From Euryodendron excelsum (lineage: Eukaryota > Streptophyta > Magnoliopsida > Ericales > Pentaphylacaceae): a stretch of 64,000 nucleotides of DNA. Below are positions 11,531-23,280 of this stretch, piece by piece. Within the stretch, counting starts at the first letter, position 1. The number at the start of each line of letters is the position of its first letter. The position numbers and the translations under genes were made by a program. The stretch is taken from contig CM065377.1 in assembly GCA_033060915.1 (NCBI GenBank), positions 50,768,183 through 50,832,182 of the forward strand, given 5' to 3'. A model generated the notes under the pieces. That model saw only the letters and a program-made list of their open reading frames with translations. It made no database searches and had not been told where the DNA came from.

Positions 11531-12996
11531 TGACTCGACCTTTCTGCGCTCACCGCAATGGAGGTGCTTGTAGTTTAAGTGGGGGTACTCCCACTATCGT
11601 GTTCTCCCATGAGACCTGTGCCAATCTAGCAATAGAAACGAGTAGAGTTTAGAAACTTATCAAATTGCAATCACAAACCAAGACTGGAATCGATACCTAT
11701 GGTAACTAAAATTTGACCTAAAATCTTATGGTGTTTGAAGAGTTGTTTTGTTAATAACTAGGCAAACAATTGAATTGAAATTAAACCCAACAACTTGATT
11801 CTAACTAAAGCAATTTGACAATTATGAAAATTTTACTACAACAAGCACAATTATGATTAAATTAACTCTTAATTTAACCGAAATTCCAAATGAGCACAAG
11901 TAGGGATTTAACTTGATTAAAAAGGAGGTTTGGGTTCAAATGTTCCAATCTACCAATTCGAGCATGGAATTTGAAAGGGGGAGTTTGGGTTAACTCAAAT
12001 CAAGAACCGTCCAAAGGCCCTTGATTCGGAAAGTTTAGCTTTGAAATTTTATGGATCTCTAATTATTTTGGAATTAAGTTTTATCGCCATTTATGGGTTC
12101 TTGAGAAATAAATCACATGTTATTAACTATGATTATAGATCTAAGATTTCTACAACAAGTAATTCCAATATAATTAGAGAAAAATATGAAAAATAGATAT
12201 TCAACAAGATTCAAGGACTCCCCTTTCATTTTTCATGCTTTCCTTGGTAGATCTTCACATTTATTCCCAAACAATGAGTTTAGCTTGAAGATTCCATGGT
12301 TGAGAGCTTTTCAAAGTGTAGAGACAACATCTTGACTTTAAATCAAAAGTGAATATATACATTGAACTATAGAAAATGTGAAAGATTACACTAAATCAAC
12401 ACTAGAAAACTATCTAAACACTTTCCAAAGTCCTAAATACAACAAAGTAAAGTAAATCTAAGCAAAATACATTACTTTCCCCTATTCTCCCTTCTACCCG
12501 CAGCTTAAACCCTAAAAACTCACATATCCCCTTTTTTTCTTCGATTGCTAGGTTGTAGGGCAAATCTGCGCTAACCGTCCGAATAGCGTCTTAAGTACGT
12601 CCGATATGCGTTCGGACGCACCGTCCAGACGGTGGCCTAACCGTTCGGACGGATATTTCACCGTTCGGACGGTCTTCAGACGAGGAATCTCAGCTCTGTA
12701 TTTCTTCGAAAGAAAAAAGACGACTTTGTGATAGCTTAGAACAGGAAAAATGGACTCTGGAACGGCTTTGAACGGGAAATATCGACTCTGAAACTCCGAT
12801 CTCCGTCGTAGCGTCCGAATGGTAATTCACCCGTCCGAACGGAGCGTCCGAACGGTATAGGCGTCTGAACGGTCATTTATCCATCCGAACGCATCGTCCG
12901 AACGGTGGTAACCATCCGAACGGTTCTATAATACTCATATAGAGACTAACAAACACTTAATTAGGGGATAAAGATTACACTTTTATAGTGGAATCA
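11531..12996 (-). repeat. Athila 5' LTR (right copy)
   Basis: This 1466-bp copy opens TGACTCGACC and closes GTGGAATCA. It is the promoter-bearing LTR of the minus-strand element. A CGTCCGAACGG cluster lies at 12,580-12,925. Confidence 0.95.
12580..12925. repeat. CGTCCGAACGG motif cluster in right LTR
   Basis: This is the counterpart of the cluster at 1,188-1,540. It has one extra unit near 12,650 and fewer units near the LTR edge. Confidence 0.85.
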
Positions 12997-13001
12997 AGTA
13001 G
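12997..13001. repeat. Target-site duplication, right copy (AGTAG)
   Basis: It is identical to 142-146 and abuts the closing CA of the right LTR. Confidence 0.93.
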
Positions 13002-13631
13002 TTGCATTAAAACTCAGGATCTCAAAGGAATAAGAACAAACAATCAACTTCAACCCTTGGTTCTAGTGAGGTAACGAAAGAACAGTTGCCGATCAATCAT
13101 GTCTAAAAAAATATAAACAAAAGGTCAATTACTGGTAACCCTTTTCATAGAAAACACAAGAAAGATGAGCGAGCGAATCAACTAAAATTCAATCTAGTAA
13201 TGACATAATCTATATATTTTTTTTTTTGCTGCTTCAAAAGGGAATAATCTACAATTATTTAACATTGACATTAACAAGTTGAAAAGAACATAAAGGCAGA
13301 TTTCAAATTCTAAGAATCTCACGAAGTGTGCTTTTAACTGAACATGAGTCATCAATATGATAGATATCACCAAAACCACTGACTCATATTTATACAAGTA
13401 ATTATGCATACAAAATTCAATCTTAAACATGCATGCATGTCAATCTACTCGTAAAAGAACATTTGAACAAATGATTGTGCAAAAACAACAAATTTTTTTT
13501 TTTTGTATTTTTCAAAATTTTTGTTTTTCAATAAATCAAACAAAACAAAAATAATACAAAATAGATAATAGCACTAGGTTCAAAAGATAAGCAACAAGCA
13601 AAAATATCATAGGTTATGTCACAAACAACCC
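13002..13631. other. Non-coding stretch between Athila and copia gag
   Basis: The sequence is AT-rich with T and A runs (13,210-13,226; 13,490-13,505). It was contiguous with bases 1-141 before the Athila insertion and is probably interior sequence of the older copia element. No gene is seen. Confidence 0.5.
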
Positions 13632-15260
13632 TTACTCAGCAAGGCTTGCCCCTATAACTTTTTTAGGGGTTTTTAAAAATTCTAAATCAGATTTTCTCAT
13701 CCATATAACAGTAATCTTAGTTTTTTCAATAAACTCATGAGTTGCGGGTGTAGTCCTAGGTATTGTCATAGCATTATTGTTCATTCTTTTACCATGATTT
13801 TTAGGAACTTGCATTAACTTTGATACAAATCTATTCACATGATCAGTAAGGACTCTAATTTGATTTTCTATCCTCTCATAAGTATTGTTAAGTTGATGAT
13901 GAGTAGAAGATCTAAGGACCCCATTCAATTTGCGATAATAAGGTTTAATGTGATCAAACACATCACAGTGATGACAAATAGGGTTAATCTTACAAGACTT
14001 AATAATCTTAGGAAGTTTGGGCTTCACATGAGAAGTGACGACTTTAGAAGACACATGTTTAATCTCCAAACTAGGGCAATGAAGTCGGATATGATCCTTA
14101 ACACCATAATGATGACAAGTAGGAATAAACCTAGTAGGCTTGGTCTTAACATTATGCACAATACACGCATGTGTGGTGGTGTTATTCGTGAAAGTCACAA
14201 AATTGGTCTTCAAATTAGGACAACGATGCCTAATGTGTCATTTAGTTCCACAATGGTGGCATAAGGGTATAACCTTAACATGCTTAGTCTCATTAGTTAT
14301 AGAAAACTTACCTTGAGCCTTCAAAGAATTAGACTTATTTGCTTGTTGGGATGTGTATTTAATTCCAGTCATGCCGAAAGTGCTTATTTGAGCGTTTCAA
14401 ATTTTATCAATTTTTTTATAACCTGCATTCATTTTCTTAAAAGTATCATTAGATTTTGAAAAGTTAAACTCTAATATTTTCGATACCTTTCCCTCTAGGC
14501 CCTTATTGGTCTTAACATATGCATATAACTCTTTTTGTAGTGCAATGACTTTACCAAATAAAGTGGCCCTATCATACTTTAATTTCCCAATAAGAGTAAC
14601 TGATTCATCAGGCTCTTGTTTAAAAATGTTTATTTCTTTTTCAATTGACTTATTTCTTCTGATCAATTTGAGACACATCTTATACAATTTGTCATAGGTC
14701 TAATAAATTTACTCTTACTCACCATTCTCATGGCCACCATCATTATCTGAATCAGTTTGACTCAACTCATAAAACTCACTAAAGTTATCAACACTATCAG
14801 GCTTAGATGCATATGAGAATGTGTTTGTATTCTCATGAAGGGATGGATTGAAAGTAGCAAAATATTTAGAATTTTCATGAGATTCAATATTGGATGTCTT
14901 TACAATCTCAGATGCAGATGCAATACAGGCAATTAAATTATGAGACTTTTCATGAACAAGTTTAAGAATGTCTTATGCTTCTTTAGCAGTCTCACACCTA
15001 GATGTATGACTTAAGTCCTTAGGTGTGACACGGTTAAATATGATATTGATAGCTTTACGATTCCAAACATACTTTTCTAAATCATTGTCATTCCATTGTT
15101 CCTAAGGTTTAGGAATAGTCTCACTATCTAAAGTTGTCATGGGAGGACACTAACCATGCTCAATAGATATCTAAACCCATTCATCAATAAACTTGTTGAA
15201 AGCTCTCATACATGGTTTTTAAAAAAAATAGTTAGAACTATCTAACAAAGGAGTACTCAT
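13632..15260 (-). pseudogene. Ty1/copia gag, heavily decayed
   Basis: A start at 15,258-15,260 lies about 100 bp downstream of a tRNA-Met primer site on the minus strand. The N-terminal gag region (15,260-14,700) keeps short matches such as C-E-T-A-K-E-A and A-I-N-I-I-F-N but has several stops. A Lys/Glu-rich coiled-coil stretch follows at 14,687-14,397. Three tandem CCHC-like knuckles lie at about 14,270-14,228, 14,118-14,077 and 13,971-13,930. Each is damaged: an internal TGA in the first, Tyr for the second Cys in the next, Tyr for the last Cys in the third. Protease, integrase and RT are absent, so this is either a 5' remnant or a gag-only derivative. Confidence 0.75.
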
Positions 15261-15362
15261 GGTAAACAAACCCTCAATTGATAAATTCATGTATTTAGAA
15301 ATTCAAGATCTCACTCTTGAAAAACAAAATTTTTTTAAAAAAAAATAATTTTTGAATGTTTC

Positions 15363-15374
15363 GCTCTGATACCA
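15363..15374 (-). other. Primer-binding site, initiator tRNA-Met type
   Basis: The minus strand reads TGGTATCAGAGC, the classic copia primer site, immediately upstream of the decayed gag. It places the 5' LTR to the right. Confidence 0.85.
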
Positions 15375-15393
15375 ATTAAAAAAAAATAAAAAA

Positions 15394-16600
15394 TGTGATT
15401 TTGAATATATGAATTTACAAAACTACATTATGCAGGGTTATTTGGATTTGTCATAATTCAACTAATTAATTTTAACCTTAGTCCTTTAATCTAGTGCATG
15501 CAATATTCATATGTCAAAAGTAGATATGCAAGCAATCATATGCAAAAGAAAGACATATGATATTTTAGCATTGAAACCCAATTGGAAAAAAATATCAAAC
15601 CTAATCCAACCAACCAAGCACTATCAAGAATGAATACAAAAGAGTCAACTTATAAGCCAACCCAAGATACTCTCAATCGTTGAGTGCAAAATCCATACAC
15701 TTGCGGGTGTGCTCTTTTTGTATTAACCGACTCCTATGATTATGTATCTATCTTTCAATACAATTCTTTAATGCATGATTGAGTATTGAGCTCCTTGACA
15801 CCTCTAGAATTCTCCAATAACTGAACTCAACTTCACCAATGTTCACATTGTTGGACAAAAATCAAATACTAATACCAACATCAAACGGCTATAAGAACCA
15901 TTACAACCAATTTTTCAATCTACTACTCGATTCTCTTGGTTGCCTTAAACTTGCTCGACTCCACGATTTACTGTTACCATGCTTGATTACAATACAATTT
16001 CTCTTAGCACAAATTTGCCACCTTAAACTACATCAAGACTTTAAGGTCGAAGAAATTGTTGTTGCTAATAATCAATTGAGAGCTTTTTAAACATTTAGAG
16101 AACTTTTAGGAACTCCCTTTGATGCGGTGATCTCTTAGAAACCTTAGAAAGGTTTTTTGTTTATATAGGAAACTGATTGATCTTCCATAAACATGTTTCA
16201 CGGCTTGATGCAGCGAACTTGATCGACTTCCGACGAAGTGCACTTTCTCTAAATCTTCAATCGAAGTTGATCAAAAGGTATCAAAAACTCCTGATTTTCT
16301 GTAATCTCTGAATCTTTGATCGAAAGCTATCAGGATCGATCAAAAGGTATCAAAGCTCTCTAATGTTTACCATTCTTTGTGTCTTCAATCAAAAACTATC
16401 GAAGAGTATCAAAGTTGAGTCCTTCAACTGTTCAACTTATTCTTCCTCTCAAGCATCTCTTAACTAATGCTTGTAAATGAAGAATATTTCAGAGTACCAA
16501 TTCTTGCCTTGAATGCTTGAGATAGACACCTAATATCTCAAATTACAAAGAAAATAAACGATCACCAGATTCGCCAATTATAAGTTTACAATGTCCCTCC
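15394..16600 (-). repeat. Probable 5' LTR of the decayed copia element
   Basis: The region right of the primer site should be the 5' LTR. It may open at TG 15,394, but the far end is not defined because no second LTR is in the window. Repeated phrases such as TCGAAAGCTATC and GATCAAAAGGTATC at 16,255-16,400 look like short internal repeats. No gene is present. Confidence 0.45.
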
Positions 16601-16630
16601 TATACAAATCCTAGTAAATATTCTCTTCTC

Positions 16631-16814
16631 TAATATTACAGAAAAACACTATATATAAATTAATTTTTCAATTTATTTTTTTACTTACAAAACACAAGTA
16701 AATAGGTCTCACGCGTAGTTGTTAATATTACAGAAAAACACTATATATAAATTAATTTTTCAATTTATTTGTTTACTTACAAAACACAAGTAAATAGGTC
16801 TCACGCATAGTTGT
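16631..16814. repeat. Direct tandem duplication, 92-bp unit, two copies
   Basis: Copies start at 16,631 and 16,723 and are nearly identical, with one or two differences each (for example ACGCG versus ACGCA). The near identity suggests a recent slippage or unequal-exchange event. Confidence 0.9.
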
Positions 16815-16866
16815 TAATATGAATCTCATTGCATTATTGTGAGTAGAAAATGAATTGTAAAATTAA

Positions 16867-17081
16867 CCCGTTTGGTATCGACTTTTCACCTAGCTTTTTT
16901 TAAGCTTATAAGCAAAAAAGTTAGATTTTTTTTAGCTTTTTTTGCTTTTCTGTTTTTGCTTTTTTTTTTTTTACTTATCTTTAGCTAAAGTAAAACCAAA
17001 AAAGTAAAAAAGCTAAAAAAAACTTAGTTTTTTTGCTTGTAAGCTTAAAAAAAACTTGCCAAAAAAACTGTATCAAACGGG
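16867..17081. mobile_element. Hairpin MITE, about 215 bp
   Basis: It opens CCCGTTTGGTATC and closes with the inverse (GTATCAAACGGG). The interior is an almost perfect long palindrome of AAGC/GCTT and A/T runs. It is a foldback non-autonomous element, and a relative occurs at 40,016-40,210. Confidence 0.75.
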
Positions 17082-18626
17082 CCCTAATTTATGTATAGCA
17101 TTACTAAATATTATATGCTGACTCGATCACCAGAGTTTCATGTCTTATTGATCGGTGATGGAGATAAATCAAACAATCTTGTTTTTGTCTTCTTATCATG
17201 AGTTACAAACTGTCATGCTTAAGGTTTCTTCTCATTGTAATTTTTTTATTTTATGCAGCTTATGCATATTTCAATTAATGTTTTTTTTTTTTTGTCTGGT
17301 CAAAAGCAGCTTATCCATGCTACAATTAGGAGATACACAAGAGAGAAATCTCTAACTGCCAGCTCCATCGGGTTGCCAATTTTCAAACTTAGAACTTTTA
17401 GATTTACAACTCGTTCCTATCTCTAGTAGGCTACCTCTCAGGATTATTCTCATTCCAATTTCAACAGAGTCATCCCAGTCACTTAAGCAATAATTCTTCC
17501 AGATTAACTTACCACAAAAAGATTATGAGAGATCTACTTTGATGCAACAAAATCAGGCATGTGGCCAATTCTATAAAGCTGGAGAAAATGCAAGAAGAAT
17601 ATATCACCATGTTAAAAAGTTAGGGCCATCACACATGCACCCCAATGGTGAACGGTTGCATCTCCAAAGCTTAGAAGACTTGGTGATTTAGAAGACATAT
17701 TGAAACAATTACGAAAAGGTGATATTAATTAAGATCTTTTTTTCAATAACAAGCCATTTAGAGGTAAATGACCTAGCTGGATCTACAGATGCCAGCAAGC
17801 AGTTTGGATTTATTTTCATAAACAATCTGTCAGTTTTTTTTTTTTTTTAATTGATTCAACGGTCAGGGGTGTCTCCATCAACTTGCAGGTGCTTCAACTA
17901 ATCTTCTCCCGATCCGATCAATTCTCTTTTGATTTATCTATAAAACAACAGAAAAAACAAAATGGCCCAAGTTGCTATAAGTTGAGGAGATTTTTATATA
18001 ACTCTGCACCTAATACTCCGTGATTATAAATGAAGTGGGATTACATATGCTGGAACTCTAGTCAAGGAAGGCGAGTACCAATTAAAAACTTTAGTTTACT
18101 TGGTAAATAATTGAAGCAGATTAAAGAATGACTAGGTAAACCTCATTGAAGAACTGTATTAATGAAGACGTTTCCGAAAGTCATGTTAATGCTTTGTTCT
18201 TACCTTGGTGCTTAGTACAATGTTGTTGACAGTTCACTACCTTCCATTGCCTTGGAAGTATTTGCTAATTATGTTCTGCTTATATCATCATCCTATGTCA
18301 TCATTGGCCACTGTAAAGTTTTCAGGAAATTAATTAGATGTTCTTTACAAGATTAAGTGGAATTGTGATTGTGAGATATACAAGCTGAATGAGTAGCACT
18401 TGTGAGAGCAAATTTCTGTATCAATTGAATCTGACTATGTTTTCTTATCAGATGAATGGGATTTGTGTGATTTGGATATTTTCTTGCTGACACTCACTCC
18501 CAAACTACGGCATGGGCATTCTAGACCAAGTGCATGAAGATATCCACAATCTAATTGTTGGATTTAACAAAATGAGTTATGAGATTTCCGAGTGCAACTT
18601 TCTCGCGAATAAAAGGAGAATCCAAT
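17082..18626. other. Non-coding stretch, no gene recognised
   Basis: The sequence is AT-rich. A segment at 17,370-17,455 resembles 39,470-39,535 (ACCAATTTTCGAACTC type), so it is probably part of a dispersed repeat. Other reading frames lack family similarity. Confidence 0.4.
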
Positions 18627-19103
18627 TCAATATGTTTGATTGTGCTCATTGGTTAGCAGCTCAAGCTTTGGGAGGCACAGGGTGTCATCCGATGACCGTC
18701 TTGCTCGGAAAGCTACTTGAGTTAGCTCATTTGGATCTGGTTCAGGTTTGTTTTCTTGGAATGTATTCCCCTTTCCAAAAAAAAAATCCATATATTTGTT
18801 ACAACCATAAAACCATGGGTTTACTGTCATGTAGAGTGCGCCGAGGTGGTCACAATGTAAAATTGGTGGATAAGTGAGGGAAACATCAATGTCACCAAGG
18901 TGCATGGGAGTTAAGCCACGTGAGTTCCTGCAGCAGTTGATACCATTAGAGCGATACTCTGCTTCAGCACTTGACCTGTGGATTGCTTTTTGGCACTCCC
19001 AAGTGGTGTAGTTAGCCTCCAAGAAGGTACAAAACCCAGTTGTAGACCTTCTTGTTAATGGGCAACCTGCCCAATCAGCGCCTGAAAATGTATATAAATC
19101 CAA
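18627..19103 (-). pseudogene. Ty1/copia RNase H fragment
   Basis: A minus-strand frame reads A-D-W-A-G-C-P, R-R-S-T-T-G-F-C, S-S-A-E-A-E-Y-R and P-P-I-L-H-C-D, the signature of copia RNase H. Later residues are scrambled, so it is decayed. It is cut off abruptly near 19,091, where the duplicated block begins. The rest of pol is missing. Confidence 0.85.
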
Positions 19104-19406
19104 GGTTCTTTATGCATAAGTTATATGAAGGCCTTGATCTAATCTTCCACAGGTGTATCTTTAAAATTCACTTCACAGCTTGCTAGCCAGAAAGGGTTGG
19201 AGCATCCACAAATTGGCAGACAAAATTCAGAAGTACATGACATACAAGGTTGGCCATCAGCCCAGTGGCCTGCAAAACCCGCCAACCCAGCCCAGCTATG
19301 ATTTTTTTAAGGGTTCGGCAAGGCTTTTAAGCCCATATGACATGCTCAGCAAGATTTCGAGCCATCAGCCAGTGGCCCGCCAAACCCGCGTAGCGGGCTC
19401 GGCAAG

Positions 19407-20600
19407 TTTTTTTTTTTTTTTTTTTTGATCGGTAAATAAAGTTTATAGATCAAAAGCATGTACAAAACTCAGGGCATACCCGTGAGCAAAAGTGAAAAGC
19501 CCCGAGCAAGCTCTAGAACACTACAACTCCTCAAAAACTCAAAAGAGCCATGCAACTACAAAGCCAACTATTAACAACATTTTGCAAGCAGCTATGTCCC
19601 TACAGAAAGATAAAAATGCAAAAATAAAGAGTGTAATACTCTGTATACCATAATCTGAATCTTTCTACTAATAGTGGTTGGGGATTGAATTCTTCCTTCA
19701 AATATTCTTGCATTACGGGTGTCCCAAAGGATATGTATGGTACTTGCTAAGCCAATCTTCTTTTCTGCTGCCTGGATTCTAGTACCTTTGTGTTCCTTAA
19801 GTATCCATTTGGTAGTAGTTTTGAACGTGCTTAAAGCCCTTAAAAAGTCCAACCAATGTTTGATATCTGTCTAGACTTGTTGAACAAATGAACACTGAAA
19901 GAATAGATGTCTTATAGATTTAGCTGCTGCTCGGCAAAGGTGTCATTGTTGGTCCTCAATAGGCACTCGAATATTATCTCTGGTCACCAAACTGTCCCTC
20001 ATATCTAGCCAGAAAATGAATGACTGTTTGGGCACCATGTTGCAATGCCAGACAAGCTTCGGCCATTTAGCAATTGTTCCCTTCGGCCTAAAAAATTCAT
20101 ACACTAATTTGGAGTTCAAACTACCTAAAGCAGTCCATTGTTCCATCTTAACTCGGGCTTCAGAAGCAGACCCTATAGCAGCAATTAATCTGTCCATGAT
20201 TTGCATAATTTGTTTCATCAAATGAGAATCTTCCTTTTTGGCATGGATGCCCCAAATAAAACTCTGTGAAAGATAAATCTGGTGGACCCATTTGACCCCT
20301 TGAGAATTCTTCTTAGCATGAATGTTCCACAAATTCTTTGCAATCAAGGCCAAATTCCAAGTTTGTAAATCTTTGAAGCCAAGCCCTCCTTTCATTTTGG
20401 GCCTGCAAACCTCTTTCCAGGCCACTAAGGGTTGCTTATATTCAAAACACTTGCCACCCCAAAGAAAATTTCTACACATTTGAGTAACTTTCTCCTTGAC
20501 CCCAGTCGAAATAGACAAAATAGATAACCAGAAACAATTCACTCCTTGCAAAACAGTCTTGACCAGCTTGGCTTTCCAGTATAAGACATAGAAGCTCTAG
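19407..20600 (-). mobile_element. 5'-truncated LINE (non-LTR retrotransposon)
   Basis: On the minus strand the element ends in a 20-base A tail (T run 19,407-19,426 on plus). Frame 20,551-19,943 carries the C-terminal RT part (F-L-W-G-G, G-G-L-G-F-K-D, N-L-A-L-I-A-K-N-L-W) and the following cysteine-poor linker typical of plant LINEs. Frame 19,852-19,592 holds the zinc-knuckle-like end (H-I-L-W-D-T-R-N-A-R-I-F-E). Catalytic RT and endonuclease are missing through 5' truncation. The related copy at 34,430 lacks it, so it landed in copy A of the duplication. Confidence 0.88.
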
Positions 20601-20847
20601 TTCAAACATTAATAGTATCTGCAAATCTTGTTAATGAAAGGACTGTATTGAAAGTTGTAAGAAAGTTGGTCCACGATTCAAAAGGAGGCATTTCACCTAA
20701 TTAATGTCAAACCCAAAATTGTCCTTCCTTGGCATGGGAGCATTGATTCTACACGGGTGATGATGGATTCAACCTTGACGACTTGTCATGATAGATACAT
20801 ACATAGGTACATACAAAAAACATAATGAAGCAGCTTATTGGGAGTAA

Positions 20848-21018
20848 TGTTATATATACAAATAGATATATAGGAGATCTTATCAACATGATGCAATAAT
20901 GATAATTTTATAATTAAAAATTATTATAATAAGTTTTTTTATTTTAAAATGAAATACTCTTTTTCAAACATGTTAAATAAATTTTATATGAATTTTTTGA
21001 TTGTATAGAATTATCCTA
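20848..21018. mobile_element. Small AT-rich MITE, family 1
   Basis: It begins near TAATGTTATATATACAA and ends near TTGTATAGAATTATCC, with an internal block naming the family (ATGATGCAATAATGATAA). Similar 110-170-bp copies lie at 22,140, 22,985, 34,690, 35,712 and 39,865. Confidence 0.55.
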
Positions 21019-21592
21019 TGTAATATTGAGCTCTTTAGGATTTTTTTTTTTTAATAACAATCTAAGTGTAACCTACAAAAGAATCCAACCCCTTAAGACA
21101 CATTGAGTGTGTAACTAGCTGGATATCAACTTTAGGATATTCGACAGTTACTAATGAATTTTCAACTATGATTTCACTCCTAAAGCTACAAATTGAGTTG
21201 GGTAATGATATATAAATTGAAAACAAAATGTACAGAAAAATATATAGAATGGTATATTGGAGTTATGAATCCATCACTTCAAAAATAAAAAATAAAAAAA
21301 TAACCCACTAAGTGCTTAATTACAAAATTTACACTGTCACATTATTCTTCGAAAAATTCTGCACAAATATTTTGGTCCATTAAGAGGTGGTCTGCTGGTT
21401 TAATGCAGAGCATTTCGACCAAACCCGTGCCAAATCCTTGTGGAACTAGACCAAGCTTCTATGTAGGAGTGTCAAGACAAGTTTCAATTTCTCAGCCTCC
21501 TTTGTCACCTTCTCCGCGTGGCAAACACTAGAGCTGTAATGCCCGCACCCCCGGTGAGACAATCACATTTCGACTAATCCTTTAATAATAAA

Positions 21593-22118
21593 TATTATTT
21601 ACAAATACACTCCCTAAATTATAATTTAGTGTTGCTATGCCTCTAAATCCTAAAACGTAACAAGTTGATCCCTTAAACTATCATTTTGTATCAATTGACC
21701 CCTTCTGTTGGCAATTCGTTAAGAAAATAAATGAAAAATTATTATTCGGCATATACATGTTCACAAAATTATAGTTTTATGCCAAATTGATCTTTTTTTG
21801 TTATAATAATTGTTTAATAACTGAAATTTCTTTTGAAATGACATATAAATATCAAGGTAATATAAAGAATATTTCAGTTATTGAACAATTATTACAAAAA
21901 AATTATAATTTAGGTATAAAATAAACTTTTGTTAATATGTGCTACTTACATAATAATTTTTCATGTACTCTCTTAACTTATTGCTAATATATGTTAAAAG
22001 AGGAGTTTATTGATACAAATTAGCAATTTAGGGAGTTAACTTGTTACATTTTAGAGTTTATGAAAATATAGTGATGCTGTTTCATAATTCAGGAGATGTG
22101 CTTGTAATTATCCCAAAT
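21593..22118. mobile_element. Long-inverted-repeat MITE, Mutator-like, about 525 bp
   Basis: The left arm (21,593-21,725) and right arm (21,970-22,118) are inverted copies. Both contain AACAAGTT and TTTGTATCAAT in mirror order, and both describe the same end (TACAAATACACTCCC against TACAAGCACATCTCC). Arms above 100 bp around a non-coding core fit a Mutator-type non-autonomous element. No transposase is present. Confidence 0.75.
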
Positions 22119-22139
22119 AATTATTCTTTCAAAAAATTT

Positions 22140-22275
22140 GTATAACAAATCTTATTAAAATGATATAACAGTGATATTTTTATAATTAAAAGTAATCATG
22201 TCATAAGTATTTTATTTAAAATATAAAATCATTCTCGTGATGAAGTTTATACGAATTTTTAATTGTATAGCATTA
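22140..22275. mobile_element. Small AT-rich MITE, family 1
   Basis: It begins TGTATAACAAATCTTATTAA and ends AATTGTATAGCATTAATACC. It shares the AAAATGATATAACAGTGATA block with the other copies and lies directly beside the Mutator-like MITE. Confidence 0.55.
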
Positions 22276-22304
22276 ATACCCTAGCAAAAATAATAGACAA
22301 AATA

Positions 22305-22730
22305 AAAATGGCAGTTTCTGTAATTTGCCGTCCAATCAAAGTGTATTTCTTTGGAGGAAAATGCTTGCGATGACCAACCACCTGATAAAAAAGAAATTAT
22401 TCCTTGCAATTTTTAGGGAAGAGAGAACCCCCTCTCTTGCACCATGAAACAGCCATGAAACCTATCAGCAAAATGCCGGCAACAAAGCCTTTGGCCTCTT
22501 ATCTGTACCTTCGTTGGCACCACATTCAACTCTTTCCTCGAACTCTTCATGTTTATATCTCCTCCAACCCTTCTATTTAATCCCCCCATTCAATCCATTT
22601 CCAAGCCACCATCGAAGCTAGCTCCAGCTATTTTGTATCTGTTTCTGGTAGTGTATGAAATTATGATTCCTCAACATATCTTAGTTTGCAATGTACAATT
22701 TATTTTCTCTTGGATGATGCTAGACAATTA
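22305..22730 (+). pseudogene. EF-hand (PBP1-like) gene relic with the whole coding region deleted
   Basis: This segment matches the promoter and 5' leader of the EF-hand gene (34,800-35,110) up to 22,610. After 12 unrelated bases it continues from 22,623 with the equivalent of the 3' trailer (35,521-35,620). The stretch equivalent to 35,111-35,520, which contains the entire 342-bp coding region, is absent. The 5' part keeps the CTATTTAA TATA-like box. The relic can encode no EF-hand protein, though it could still be transcribed. Confidence 0.85.
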
Positions 22731-22984
22731 AAAAATTCATACAAAATTTTTATACGTAATTGAATAAGAATCTTTTATTTTAAAACAAAATGAAAAATGC
22801 TATATATATATCTCATTTCTTAATTTCCTTTCTTACCTTTTAGGCACAAGTGAATGAGTCTCACATAAATTTATTAATGCGAGTCATACAGCCTTGTATA
22901 TAGGAGTAAAAAAATAGATTCAAAAATGAATTGTATATCATAATATTACTCAAACAAAATACATAGCTTGATGGCTCTTAGTTA

Positions 22985-23150
22985 GAATAGGAAAATACTA
23001 TTTTTCTATAAAATTTTGCACAAAAAATCTCATCAAAATGACGTGGTAATGATATTATTATACTTAAGAGCTATCATGATAAGTGTTTTGGTTTAAAATG
23101 AGTAGTTCTTATCCAACCACATCAATCTAAAGATAAATTTTGTGCCAAAC
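22985..23150. mobile_element. Small AT-rich MITE, family 1
   Basis: ATAAAATTTTGCAC opens it and its inverse, near GATAAATTTTGTGCC, closes it. The central AAAATGACGTGGTAATGATA block is shared with other family members. Confidence 0.6.
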
Positions 23151-23280
23151 TATGGATAGCAATAATAAGACTTCACCGTTATTTTCTCTTCAGTTATTTA
23201 CATGTTATTTGATCGAGCAAACGAATTTTGATTATCCGACTGTGATCGAAAACTTTTGCTAGGGATAAATCATTTCAGAA

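Larger units (their letters stand above)
147..12996 (-). mobile_element. Athila-type Ty3/gypsy LTR retrotransposon, full length but decayed
   Basis: The 12.85-kb element runs on the minus strand and is bounded by two LTRs (147-1700 and 11,531-12,996) opening TGACTCG and closing GTGGAATCA, with a 5-bp target duplication outside. In element order it has a primer site resembling the tRNA-Asp 3' end, gag with a CCHC knuckle, protease, reverse transcriptase, RNase H, integrase, a long spacer, a third ORF, a 3' non-coding part and a polypurine tract. The tRNA-Asp-type primer site, LTRs near 1.5 kb, total length and post-integrase ORF all fit the Athila lineage. Every coding part has stops, frameshifts or lost catalytic residues, so the copy cannot move by itself. 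By eye the LTRs differ by a few percent plus indels. Confidence 0.94.
19091..23280. repeat. Segmental duplication, copy A (with insertions)
   Basis: Segments 19,091-19,406, 20,650-20,850, 22,305-22,730 and 23,160-23,280 match 34,150-34,430, 34,440-34,720, 34,800-35,620 and 35,880-35,980 in the same order and orientation. The gaps in copy A are filled by a LINE (19,407-20,600) and MITE-rich DNA (20,850-22,300). The gap in copy B is the EF-hand coding region, which copy A has lost. Confidence 0.85.

Noticed and set aside
18512..18877. Plus-strand 121-residue open frame opposite the copia RNase H fragment
   Set aside because: Most of it overlaps the minus-strand RNase H fragment, whose residues match a known family; the plus frame matches none that I recognise.
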